From: Deinococcus aquaedulcis
GTDB lineage: Bacteria > Deinococcota > Deinococci > Deinococcales > Deinococcaceae
Direction: 5' to 3'
Assembly: GCF_019693445.1 (NCBI RefSeq)
Contig: NZ_JAHRBL010000001.1
Coordinates: 62,001 to 126,000 of the forward strand
Length of the DNA stretch: 64,000 nucleotides
In this document: positions 50,878 to 60,023 of the stretch, in pieces
How positions within the stretch are numbered: the stretch's first letter is position 1
Layout: each line of letters opens with the position of its first letter
Position numbers and translations under genes: made by a program
Notes under the pieces: model-generated
Databases searched by the model: none
Seen by the model: the letters and a program-made list of their open reading frames with translations, nothing else
Told to the model about the DNA's origin: nothing

Positions 50878-51798
50878 TCAGTCCAGGCCCAGCATCAGGT
50901 TCAGGTTCTGCACAGCGGCGCCGCCGGCCCCTTTGCCCAGGTTGTCCAGCCGCGCGGCCAGCAGCGCCCGCCCACCATCGGCCGAGGCGTACACGAAAAG
51001 CTCCAGATCATTGGTGTCGTTCAGGGCCTGGGGGTCCAGCGGGTCCGGGTTCTGGGCGGGGTCGAACACCCGCACGTGGCGCTGCCCGGCATAGTGGCCG
51101 CTGAGGGCCGCGTGCAGCGCCCCGGCCGACACGCCCAGGTCGCGCAGGTGCAGCGGAATCGTCACCGTCATGCCCTGGGCCCAGGCACCCACGTTGGGCG
51201 TGAAGATGGGCGTGCGGCTTAAGCCGCCGTAGCGCATCGTTTCCGGGATGTGCTTGTGCGCCAGCGACAGCGCGTAGCTGAGAAACGCGCCCCGCATGGG
51301 GTGGGGCTCGCCTTTTTCATGCGCGTCCACCAGGGCCCGGCCCCCGCCCGTGTACCCGCTGTACCCCTGAATGCTGATGGGATAGTCGGGGGGAAGAAGC
51401 CCGGCGGCCGTCAGCGGGGCCAGCAGGGCGATGGCACCTGTGGAGTAGCAGCCCGGATTCGCCACGAAGCGGGCGGCCCGAATGCGCGCGGGTTGCTCGG
51501 CGTTCAGTTCGGGAAAGCCAAACACCCACCCCGGGTTCACGCGGTGCGCGGTGCTGGCGTCCAGCAGCCGGGCGGCCGGGTTGGTGGTCAGGGTCACGGC
51601 CTCGCGGGCCGCGTCGTCGTGCAGGCACAGAATGGACACGTCAGCGGCGTTCAGCAGTTCGGCGCGGGTGGCCGGGTCCTTGCGCCGCGCCGGGTCAATC
51701 CGCAGCAGTTCCAGGTCGGTGCGGCCCGCCAGCCGGGCGCGAATCTGCAGGCCGGTGGTGCCCGCCTCGCCGTCAATAAACACTTTGGGAAGGGTCAT
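50878..51798 (-). CDS. argC: N-acetyl-gamma-glutamyl-phosphate reductase (type 2)
   Basis: 306 residues, the short type 2 form. [18 protein letters not shown] is the NAD(P)-binding start; catalytic Cys in [15 protein letters not shown]; substrate region [18 protein letters not shown]. Third step of arginine biosynthesis. Last gene of the argF operon: its ATG overlaps the HNH stop as ATGA, with GAGGTGA four bases upstream as an additional ribosome site. Confidence 0.97.
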   Translation of the reverse strand: MTLPKVFIDGEAGTTGLQIRARLAGRTDLELLRIDPARRKDPATRAELLNAADVSILCLHDDAAREAVTLTTNPAARLLDASTAHRVNPGWVFGFPELNAEQPARIRAARFVANPGCYSTGAIALLAPLTAAGLLPPDYPISIQGYSGYTGGGRALVDAHEKGEPHPMRGAFLSYALSLAHKHIPETMRYGGLSRTPIFTPNVGAWAQGMTVTIPLHLRDLGVSAGALHAALSGHYAGQRHVRVFDPAQNPDPLDPQALNDTNDLELFVYASADGGRALLAARLDNLGKGAGGAAVQNLNLMLGLD

Positions 51799-52208
51799 GA
51801 TGTCACCTCTAGGCGCGCGCCTTTAGAGAATTGGCACTGGTAGCAAAGGGGCTGGATGTTCTGAAGATCGTCTGTGCCCCCGGCAGAGACAGGAATGATG
51901 TGGTCTTTGGTCCAGACAGCGCGGAATCTCCGGTCAGGCCGGGCTGGAATCTCCGACCAGGGCCGGTGACAGGAGGGGCAGGCAGTGACCGACTGGAGCA
52001 GGGCCAGCCACTCTTGGCGTGTATGGCTACCGCCGTTGTGCAGGCGCCTGCGCCGATAGGTCTCCGCTCTTTCCCGCCGACATGCGCGGCAATAAAAGCG
52101 TTGCTTTCCTGTGGTCGAAGAGGTGTAAATGCCGAAGTCATCGGAACTGCACTTGCGGCACCTCCGTACAGGCTGATTCTGCTCAGCCAAGGCGAACTTA
52201 CGGCCCAT
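51795..52208 (-). CDS. HNH endonuclease with N-terminal zinc ribbon
   Basis: 137 residues from ATG 52208. CRKC...CRAC (about 18-44) forms a zinc ribbon; the HNH part has CPSC, then [27 protein letters not shown], with a clear D-H pair and the second Cys pair. It is a free-standing putative DNase sitting inside the arginine operon, overlapping the Nudix gene by 11 bases and argC by ATGA. Its composition is a little less GC-rich than its neighbours. Mobile HNH gene or domesticated enzyme; I cannot say which. Confidence 0.85.
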   Translation of the reverse strand: MGRKFALAEQNQPVRRCRKCSSDDFGIYTSSTTGKQRFYCRACRRERAETYRRRRLHNGGSHTRQEWLALLQSVTACPSCHRPWSEIPARPDRRFRAVWTKDHIIPVSAGGTDDLQNIQPLCYQCQFSKGARLEVTS

Positions 52209-52704
52209 AACACCGCGCAACCAGCTCGGCCAGGTCGCCCTTGGCCGGATCTCCCGCCTCAATACGGGCGAGCAACTCGGCCGGGGTCAGCCACTCGGCG
52301 CCGCTAAAATCTTCGGGATTGAAGGCCGGGGCCACGTCCGAGCGAAGTTCATAGACCCGCATAAAGGCGCTTAGCGTGGTCTCAACAGGGGAGAAGGCGG
52401 CTATTTCGCGCCAGGGCACCGTGTTCAGGTCCAGGTTCAGTTCTTCCTGCGTCTCGCGCCGGAAGGCTGCTTCGTAGCTTTCGCCGCGCTCTACATGGCC
52501 GCCTACGCTCATGTCCAGGCACCCGGGAAACAGGCGCTTGGCGTCGGTGCGGCGGGGGATCCACAGCTGCCCGGCGCGGTTCACCAGAAAGGCATTGACC
52601 ACCCGCACGGGCAGGCGCCGCGCCCAAGCTTCGTCGCGGGTCACAGCGCCCACCACCTCGTCGCGCTCGTTCACGAGGTCCAGCCATTCGGTGGGGGTCG
52701 TCAT
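52198..52704 (-). CDS. Nudix hydrolase, isopentenyl-diphosphate isomerase-like subgroup
   Basis: 168 residues. Starts EWLDLVNERDEVVGAVTRDEAW, typical of the IDI/YfcD-like subgroup, and has an intact Nudix box GGHVERGESYEAAFRRETQEEL. Probably hydrolyses a nucleoside-diphosphate-linked metabolite. ATG 52704 overlaps the upstream GNAT stop as ATGA. Confidence 0.9.
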   Translation of the reverse strand: MTTPTEWLDLVNERDEVVGAVTRDEAWARRLPVRVVNAFLVNRAGQLWIPRRTDAKRLFPGCLDMSVGGHVERGESYEAAFRRETQEELNLDLNTVPWREIAAFSPVETTLSAFMRVYELRSDVAPAFNPEDFSGAEWLTPAELLARIEAGDPAKGDLAELVARCYGP

Positions 52705-53219
52705 GGGGTCCATTCTGTGGCCAGCAGGGCGTAAGAGGCGTCGTCGGTCCACTCGCCCCGGTGCCAGTACCCCTGCATCGCCGTGCCCTCGTGGCGAAAG
52801 CTCAGCCGGGTCAGCAGCCGGGCCACTGCCGCGTTGCGCGGGTCAATGCTGGCGTGCAGGCGGTGCAGCCCCAGCGGTCCGAAGGCGTGGGCCATCAGCG
52901 CGCGCAGGGCTTCGGCGGCGTACCCCTGGCCCTGGGCGGCCGTGGCCAGCGTCACCCCCAGTTCGGCCTGCGGGCCGTGGGTGTTCAGGGCCACGTCGCC
53001 CAGCAGGGGGCCGCCGCGCAGCGTCACCGCCCGCTGCACCCACCCGGGGGCGCCCAGGGGCCGGTCCGACACGAGGTCCTGCACCGTTTCCAGGGTCGCC
53101 GGCAGGGTCCAGGCCTGAAAGCGGGCCACGGCCGGATCGTTGCGGTAGGCCACCACCTCGGGCAGGTCGGCAGGGGTGATGGGCCGGAGGGTCAGGCGGG
53201 GGGTGTGCAGCACGGTCAT
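52701..53219 (-). CDS. RimJ/RimL-type GNAT acetyltransferase
   Basis: 172 residues. LHTPRLTLRPITPADLPEVVAYRND start, acetyl-CoA loop LATAAQGQGYAAEALRALMAHAF and HRLHASIDPRNAAVARLLTRLSF are the RimJ/RimL signatures. Target unknown. Linked by ATGA overlaps to the genes on both sides. Confidence 0.92.
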   Translation of the reverse strand: MTVLHTPRLTLRPITPADLPEVVAYRNDPAVARFQAWTLPATLETVQDLVSDRPLGAPGWVQRAVTLRGGPLLGDVALNTHGPQAELGVTLATAAQGQGYAAEALRALMAHAFGPLGLHRLHASIDPRNAAVARLLTRLSFRHEGTAMQGYWHRGEWTDDASYALLATEWTP

Positions 53220-53707
53220 ATGTCTGCCGCCCTCAAAGTCACCTCGCCAAAAGTCATGAACACCAAGGTGGGGCCAGCGGGGCCCCGGTAAGCCCCCTGA
53301 GCTTCGTCCAGCGCGCAGGCCAAGGCTGTGAACGCCCAGGCATCGTCTTCAGTGCAGGTCAACGTCCGTGCGCTGAGGGACGCCAGACCGTGCGTCTGCG
53401 CAAATGTCCGTACTTCCCCGGCCGCCCGTGCGAGGTCTGGAGCCACTGAGGGATGGTCCCAGCCCCACAGCCACGAGCCGTCCTGCGTGTTATAGGTGCC
53501 GATCACCTGCATCGGGCAGGTGGCATGAAAACGGTCATTCGTGAACGTGAGGGTACCCGCCTGCAGGTCGGCCTGCCAGTCAGCGCGGCCCAGGCCCCAG
53601 GTGCCGTCGTGGGCTGCGGTCTGCGCCTGCAGACCAGCAAGGCACCGCTCGACATAAGCCGTCTGGCTTCCGAACAGATCTGGGCTGACCGGGATCATGC
53701 CGGGCAT
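53216..53707 (-). CDS. DUF6882-like protein
   Basis: 163 residues. IGTYNTQDGSWLWGWDHPSV and a C-terminal FMTFGEVTL look like the DUF6882 family, of unknown function. Starts 11 bases after argF and overlaps the GNAT gene by ATGA, so it belongs to the arginine operon transcript. Confidence 0.75.
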   Translation of the reverse strand: MPGMIPVSPDLFGSQTAYVERCLAGLQAQTAAHDGTWGLGRADWQADLQAGTLTFTNDRFHATCPMQVIGTYNTQDGSWLWGWDHPSVAPDLARAAGEVRTFAQTHGLASLSARTLTCTEDDAWAFTALACALDEAQGAYRGPAGPTLVFMTFGEVTLRAADI

Positions 53708-53718
53708 TGTTGCACCCT

Positions 53719-54774
<1,056 letters not shown>

Positions 54775-54782
54775 AGGGAAGA

Positions 54783-54788
54783 AGTATA
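54783..54788 (-). promoter_or_regulatory. -10 box of the argF operon
   Basis: TATACT on the minus strand, eight bases before the argF ATG, with a weak TTCTGA 16 bases upstream. Probably leaderless or near-leaderless. Confidence 0.55.
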
Positions 54789-54853
54789 CCCTGTGCGGGT
54801 CAGGTCAGAATCACCTGGGCGGCCAGCGCATGTTTATTCGCCAACGGCGCTTG

Positions 54854-54907
54854 AAAATGCACAAGCGGGGCAGCGCCTTCCTGCGGGGAGGGCTGCCTCG
54901 CTTGTGC
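54854..54907 (-). terminator. Terminator of M14 carboxypeptidase gene
   Basis: A long stem with arms around 54859-54873 and 54893-54907 (GCACAAGCG/CGCTTGTGC at the base, one internal mismatch), followed on the minus strand by ATTTTC; begins four bases past the stop codon. Confidence 0.75.
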
Positions 54908-54911
54908 GCGC

Positions 54912-56915
54912 TTACTTCGTTTCGGTCAGGGTGTAGCTGCCAGAGCCGCTGTAGCCGTACACACGCCAGCGGTAGGTGCCACTGGCGGCGCTGTAGGTGA
55001 TGCTCTCGGTGCTGGTGCTGCCTTCGCTGGCGCCCACGTTGCTCCAGGTGCTGCCCGAGAGCTTTTGCAGGTACAGGTCAAAGTCGGTGCCGCTGGGCCC
55101 GGTCAGGTCGCCCTTCAGGGTGCCACCCGCGTACGAAAAGCCCGCGCTGCCCGGCTGGTATGAGTTGGTGCCGCTGCTCACGCTGCCCGTGTACGTGGTG
55201 GGGGTGGGCGTGGTGCCGCTGCCCACCGTGACGAACAGGGCCGAGACCGGGCCATAGGTGCCGCTGTTGTTGCGGGCGCGCACATAGATGGTGTGCTTGC
55301 CGGCGCTCAGGCCGCTGGTGGACACGGTGGCCTGCACCGCTTCACGGTTGCTGCTGAAGCTGCCGTCCGTGGCCGTCATGGCGCGCGCGGTGCCGCCCGC
55401 CCAGGGGGGCGTGTCAATGAAGTACTCGGCGCCTGCAATGGTGCGCGACGGTTCGGCGCCGTTGCTGGTGTTAAAGCGGGTCATGTCGGCGCTGGCGCTG
55501 AGGGTAAAGCTGGCGCCCGTGGCCACGCTGGCCGGCGCGGTGACGCTCACGCTGTCGGGACCGTTGCCCAGCTGGTAGGGCGCGCGGGCCACGCGCAGGG
55601 CGTACAGCAGCGCCGCCTGGTTTTTGGGCAGGGTGGTGCCGGTAAAGGTGCTGCACGGCTCGAAGAACGCGGTGCCCAGCTCAAAGGTGTAGGAAGCCAC
55701 GCCCAGTTCGCCGTAGGCAAAGTCGTCGGTGGTGCCGCTGGTGGGGTACAGGCCCACAGCCTGCTCGGGCTTGTAGCCGTTGAAGTAGGCCAGTTTGCGC
55801 CCCAGCGACTGCAGCGCCGAAGCGTTGGCGGTGGGGGTGGTGGTGTCGCCCCAGGGCCACAGCACCAGTTGCGAGTAGCTGTGAATATCCACGTACACGC
55901 CGGGCGTGCTGGCGGGCGCGGCGTCGCCCCGGGCCGGGCCCCGGTTGTCGGCAAAAGCCGCTTTCATCAGGTTCTGCAGGTTCTGGGTTTCGGGCTCGGA
56001 CCCCGCACTCACCCCCCGGTAGGTTTCGTTGCAGGGGTCGGTGCTGGAGCCCCCGGTGCCCCAGGCATAGTTGAAGTTGCGGTTCAGGTCGGCGCCGAAC
56101 AGGCCGTTGCTGCAGCGCTGCGTGTCGTTCACGTTCTTGCGCCACGAGGCGCCCGCTTCAGCCTTCTTGCGGCCATCGGGATTGCTCTGGAGCACCAGCC
56201 AGACTTCCTGGCTGTCGAGCATCCACGTCACGTCGGCGTCCTTGCCGTAGTTGCTGACCAGGTACTCGGCAAAGCGGGTGGCCAGTTCGGCAGGCGTGTA
56301 CTCGCGGGCGTGAATGGACGCGGTAATCAGCAGCCGGGGCTTGGTGCCCGTGATGCTGCGGTTGGTCAGCTTCAGCACGTTCATGCTGTACCCGCCCCGG
56401 CCCTTGGTTTTCAGCCAGCTGTCGCCAATGGAGGTCCAGGTGGCCAGGTTCGGGTACTGGCTGACGATGCTCTGCGCGCTCGTGTAGGTTTCTTCCACCG
56501 TGCGGTAGCAGGGATAGCCGCTGATAGACAGGCTGCCCAGGTTCTGCTTCAGAGAGCCGCTGTGTTTGGCCGTCTCCGCTGGGTCAATGCGGATGGTCCA
56601 GCCGCGTGTCAGGCCCGTCACGCGCAGGCGCTCGAAATCGGCCTGCCCCACGTCCAGCAGCACGAATTTCTCCTCGGCACTGCCGCCCAGCGGTTCGAAG
56701 GTCTTGACAATGTCAATCCAGTCGCGCTCGGTCTGAAAATCAATGCGCGAGACGACCACTGGATGCTGCTGAAAGGTGCTGCACTCGTCGGCGGTGGCCA
56801 CCAGGGACGTGCCGGGGGCCGCCGGGGGCGCGGCCTGGGGAGCGGGGGTCTGCGAGCAGGCGGCGAGCAGCAGCGCGGTACTCAGGAGCAGGGACGACGT
56901 GAGCCTTCTGGTCAT
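54912..56915 (-). CDS. Secreted M14 zinc carboxypeptidase with PPC domain
   Basis: 667 residues from ATG 56915 (GGAGG five bases upstream). Lipoprotein signal LLLAACSQ (Cys21). M14 domain about 130-430: zinc ligands His-Glu in SIHAREYTPAE (about 200-203), NPDGRKKAE, DLNRNFNYAWG, the third zinc His in VDIHSYSQLVLWPWG (about 341) and catalytic Glu in SYTFELGTAFFEPC (about 410). A beta-rich region and a C-terminal PPC domain (about 575-667) follow. Digests extracellular peptides. Confidence 0.95.
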   Translation of the reverse strand: MTRRLTSSLLLSTALLLAACSQTPAPQAAPPAAPGTSLVATADECSTFQQHPVVVSRIDFQTERDWIDIVKTFEPLGGSAEEKFVLLDVGQADFERLRVTGLTRGWTIRIDPAETAKHSGSLKQNLGSLSISGYPCYRTVEETYTSAQSIVSQYPNLATWTSIGDSWLKTKGRGGYSMNVLKLTNRSITGTKPRLLITASIHAREYTPAELATRFAEYLVSNYGKDADVTWMLDSQEVWLVLQSNPDGRKKAEAGASWRKNVNDTQRCSNGLFGADLNRNFNYAWGTGGSSTDPCNETYRGVSAGSEPETQNLQNLMKAAFADNRGPARGDAAPASTPGVYVDIHSYSQLVLWPWGDTTTPTANASALQSLGRKLAYFNGYKPEQAVGLYPTSGTTDDFAYGELGVASYTFELGTAFFEPCSTFTGTTLPKNQAALLYALRVARAPYQLGNGPDSVSVTAPASVATGASFTLSASADMTRFNTSNGAEPSRTIAGAEYFIDTPPWAGGTARAMTATDGSFSSNREAVQATVSTSGLSAGKHTIYVRARNNSGTYGPVSALFVTVGSGTTPTPTTYTGSVSSGTNSYQPGSAGFSYAGGTLKGDLTGPSGTDFDLYLQKLSGSTWSNVGASEGSTSTESITYSAASGTYRWRVYGYSGSGSYTLTETK

Positions 56916-57288
56916 AACAGCCTCCGGGGCAAAGGGCGCACGCCTGCGCCGCAGGCCGCCCGGGGAATCGGCGGTCACGAACAGGGGCACCCGCGTTGTG
57001 TGGTACTCCGGCACTGTAACACCCGCTCTCTGGCCCTCAGGGAAGTGTTGTCTTGCTTTGTTGAACGGCCTGTTGAAATCTGACATGCACCTTGACGGTT
57101 TCGTGCTAGTGCCCGGACAGGTCGCAAGCCCTGCTGGCGCATCTGAACGGCCCGGCAGAACGCACCCACCTGGAGCCCGGGAGAACGGGGCAGACTGGGG
57201 GCGCTGTTCTAGACAGGTGCCTTCGAAAAGCAGGGCGTGGGGTGGGGGCCCAGACCGCCGCCGTGCTCCGCCGCGTCAGGGGGCCCGC
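56916..57288. other. 373-base spacer upstream of M14 gene
   Basis: Between the start of the M14 gene and the end of the downstream-facing ABC permease gene on the same strand. On the minus strand there is a TACAGT box near 57016 and AT-richer text around 57045-57085 that may hold the M14 promoter; no gene seen. Confidence 0.4.
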
Positions 57289-58113
57289 TTAGTGCCGGGT
57301 CTCTAGCCAGCGCGCCAGATCTTTCAGGGCCAGCACCAGCAGGGTCAGCAGGGCGACGGGCCACAGCAGCCCCTCGGGCGTGTCCAGCCACGCCCAGCGC
57401 GCAAAACTGATCAGCTGGCCCAGGTCGGCGTTCAGGGGAATGGCGGTGATGTCCGGCACCGGGTCAAAGCCGTCACTGAAGGCCACGCGCAGGGTGGGCT
57501 GGTCGTGAAACCCCAGGGCGCCCAGTTCCATCAGCCACAGGAAGACGCCGCCCAGCACCGTGGCCACCACAGCGGCAGCCCGGTGGCGCAGGTGCGGCCA
57601 CAGGTGGGTGCGCCACACATGCCAGGGGCCGCCCCCCAGGGCCCGCGCGCCTTCCATAAAGGGTTCGCGCCGCAGGGCCGCCACCTGGGCCCCCACCAGC
57701 CGGGCGGTCAGCAGCGCGGCGCCCAGCACCAGTACCGCCCGGAAGGAGGATCGGCCCAGCAGCAGCACCAGCACCAGCAGCGTGGGCACTTCGGGCGGCA
57801 GGCGCAGGCGGCCCCAGCCGTGCCACAGGCCCAGCAGCACTCCGGGCAGCAGCCCCAGCAGCACCGTGCCGGCCGCCAGGCCCAGCGAGCGGCCCAGGGC
57901 GCGCGGTGCCAGACAGCGTGGATCGCGCCCAAAGCGGTCGGTGCCCAGGGGCGCGGCCGGGTGCCCTGGGCGCAGCGGCGGCACGGCGAACGGGATCTCG
58001 GCCCTGGTCTGGGCGACCTGTGGGGCAGCCAGCGGCACCAGCGTGCGCACCTCGCATTCCTGGCGCGGGGCCAGCAGGGCCAGCAGCACCAGGGGCAGCA
58101 GCACCCATCTCAT
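57289..58113 (-). CDS. ABC transporter permease, DppC-like
   Basis: 274 residues. After a hydrophobic start and a soluble loop comes LGTDRFGRDP, the DppC/OppC hallmark, then membrane segments and an EAA-type loop EGARALGGGPWHVWRTHLWPHL that docks the ATPase. Shorter in its helices than standard DppC. Probably forms a channel with the DppB-like product encoded just upstream; no ATPase or binding protein adjoins. Confidence 0.8.
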   Translation of the reverse strand: MRWVLLPLVLLALLAPRQECEVRTLVPLAAPQVAQTRAEIPFAVPPLRPGHPAAPLGTDRFGRDPRCLAPRALGRSLGLAAGTVLLGLLPGVLLGLWHGWGRLRLPPEVPTLLVLVLLLGRSSFRAVLVLGAALLTARLVGAQVAALRREPFMEGARALGGGPWHVWRTHLWPHLRHRAAAVVATVLGGVFLWLMELGALGFHDQPTLRVAFSDGFDPVPDITAIPLNADLGQLISFARWAWLDTPEGLLWPVALLTLLVLALKDLARWLETRH

Positions 58114-58276
58114 GGCGGCGGGAGGCCTCCGTCCCCTCTGGCTGGCCCTCGTGCCTGGACCGCGCTCATCCGAATGCCGGCTATGTTCAGAACATCCAGT
58201 GCTGGTCTGGGTGGCCCCTGCATTTGGCGCTCCTGAAGCTCGATTCCTGGACCTCCATTATGTTTCAGAAGCCGTC

Positions 58277-59077
58277 TCACGCCTCCGCCAGTGGGCGCGG
58301 GTCCAGGCGCGCGGCGGCCCAGCGCAGCCCCAGGTGCGCCACGAAGGCCAGCGCCAGCAGGGCCAGCAGCGCCCCCGCAAACAGGGTCAGGTGCTCGCCT
58401 TCCAGCCGTCCCGTTTCCGAGAACTGCCCCTGCACCGCCAGATACACCGTGTCGCCCACGCCGGGAAAGTGCAGCAGTCCTTCAAGCAGAGCCAGCGACA
58501 GGGCCAGCCCCAGGGCGTCGGCACCCAGCGAGGCGGCCTGCACCGGGCGGGCCAGCGCGGCGGCGCGGCGCTGCACCTGCGCCTCGGGCAGGCCCATGGC
58601 CCGCGCCGTGCGGCTGTGGTCGGCGGCCAGCGCCTCGTGGTAGGCGGCGCGCCCCTGAGTGGCGGCCCGGGCGGCCATCGGCAGGGCCAGGCTGCCCACC
58701 ATCAGGGTCAGCATCAGCGGCGACCAGGGGGTGAGCGGGAAGGTCCAGCCCTGGTGCAGGGTCACGCCCAGGCCCAGGGCCACGCCCAGCAGCAGCAGCA
58801 GAAAGGGGGGCACGGTGTCCAGCACCCACAGCAGCGCCAGGGGTGCGCGGCGCAGTCCCCCCGCCAGCCCCCAGGCCAGGGCCACCCCGCCCAGCAGGTA
58901 GGCGGCACTCTGCAGCGCGGCCTCGGCCACAGGCCCCAGGACCTCGGGGGTGAAGACAGACGCCAGCACCGCCGGGTAGGCCAGCACCCGCTCGGGCAGC
59001 GGCAGGTGGCGCTGCGTTCCCACCACCAGGGCCGCGTGCCAGCCCAGCAGCCCCAGCAGGGCGCCCAGTCCCTTCAC
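58277..59077 (-). CDS. ABC transporter permease, DppB-like
   Basis: 266 residues, GTG start without a clear ribosome site. Five or six hydrophobic segments; ALLEGLLHFPGVGDTVYLAV matches the DppB/OppB motif and HSRTARAMGLPEAQVQRRAAAL the EAA loop. Upstream partner of the DppC-like gene, separated by 163 bases that appear empty. Substrate unknown. Confidence 0.78.
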   Translation of the reverse strand: MKGLGALLGLLGWHAALVVGTQRHLPLPERVLAYPAVLASVFTPEVLGPVAEAALQSAAYLLGGVALAWGLAGGLRRAPLALLWVLDTVPPFLLLLLGVALGLGVTLHQGWTFPLTPWSPLMLTLMVGSLALPMAARAATQGRAAYHEALAADHSRTARAMGLPEAQVQRRAAALARPVQAASLGADALGLALSLALLEGLLHFPGVGDTVYLAVQGQFSETGRLEGEHLTLFAGALLALLALAFVAHLGLRWAAARLDPRPLAEA

Positions 59078-59224
59078 CTGTTGGCGCGCCCAGGGGTCGG
59101 GGCGTGGCTACCGGGGGTGCGGGCAGCCAGGGGCAGGAGGCGAAGATGGCCTGGGGGCATGGCTCAGCGTACGGGGCCTGTGCCGGGGGCTCAAGCGCAG
59201 ATGCCCGGCGGGGGGGCAGTGCTC

Positions 59225-59230
59225 TACCCT
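59225..59230 (+). promoter_or_regulatory. -10 box of leaderless PHP phosphatase gene
   Basis: TACCCT, seven bases before ATG 59238. Confidence 0.5.
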
Positions 59231-59237
59231 GGACCCC

Positions 59238-60023
59238 ATGAGCCCCCTTCTCTTCGATTCACACCTGCACACGCCCCTGTGTGGGCACGCGAGCGGGTCG
59301 CCCCGCGAGTACGCGCAGGCGGCCCTGGACGCCGGGCTGCAGGGGCTGTGCTTTACCGACCACATGCCTATGCCCGCGTGGTACGACGCCCCCTGGCGCA
59401 TGCGGCTGGATCAGCTGGCCGAGTACATCGAGACGATTCAGGCGGTGCAGGCCGAGTTTGCCGGGCGCCTGGAGGTGCGCCTGGGCCTGGAAGCCGACTT
59501 TCACCCGGGCACCGAGCGGTTTGTGGAGCGGGTGCTGGCCATGCACCCCTGGGACTACGTGATTGGCAGCGTGCATTACCTGGGCGCCTGGGGCTTTGAC
59601 AACCCCGAATTCGTGGCCGAATACGAGAATCGCGACCTGGGCGCGCTGTACACGCAGTATTACGCCCTGGTGGAGGGCGCGGCCAGGAGCGGCCTGTTTG
59701 ACGCCATAGGCCACCTGGACCTGCCCAAGAAGTTCGGACACCGCGACCCGCTGGGCGCAGCGGCGCTGCGCGCGCTGGACGTGATTGCCGACCACAGCCT
59801 GAGCCTGGATTTCAACACGGCCGGCTGGCGCAAGCCGGTGGCCGAAGCCTACCCGGCCCCCGACCTGACCCGGCAGGCGGCCGAGCGCGGCATTCCCTTT
59901 GTGCTGGGCAGCGACGCGCACCGGCCCGTAGAGGTGGGCTTCCGCTTTACCGATGCCCTGAAGCTCTTGCAGGCCGTGGATGCCCGGGTGGTGACCTACC
60001 GGGGCGGGGTGCGCCATGCCTGA
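59238..60023 (+). CDS. PHP-family histidinol-phosphatase (HisK/HisJ type)
   Basis: 261 residues. PHP metal-site motifs in order: DSHLHTPLCGHA, LCFTDHMP, GLEADFHPG, VIGSVHYLG, AIGHLDLPKKFG and LGSDAHRP, the pattern of HisK-type histidinol phosphatases. It would convert histidinol phosphate to histidinol in histidine synthesis. polX starts inside its last 8 bases. Confidence 0.93.
   Translation: MSPLLFDSHLHTPLCGHASGSPREYAQAALDAGLQGLCFTDHMPMPAWYDAPWRMRLDQLAEYIETIQAVQAEFAGRLEVRLGLEADFHPGTERFVERVLAMHPWDYVIGSVHYLGAWGFDNPEFVAEYENRDLGALYTQYYALVEGAARSGLFDAIGHLDLPKKFGHRDPLGAAALRALDVIADHSLSLDFNTAGWRKPVAEAYPAPDLTRQAAERGIPFVLGSDAHRPVEVGFRFTDALKLLQAVDARVVTYRGGVRHA

Noticed and set aside
55293..57083. 596-codon frame opposite the M14 carboxypeptidase
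   Set aside because: Shadow; the opposite strand has complete M14 zinc motifs, signal peptide and ribosome site.
56916..57086. M14 carboxypeptidase extended upstream to 57086
   Set aside because: The lipoprotein signal and GGAGG place the start at 56915; the extension would bury the signal peptide.
57560..59599. 679-codon plus-strand open frame across the ABC permease genes
   Set aside because: Composition is low-complexity Arg/Pro/Ser/Gln, and it covers two clear permease genes and the start of the PHP gene in other frames.
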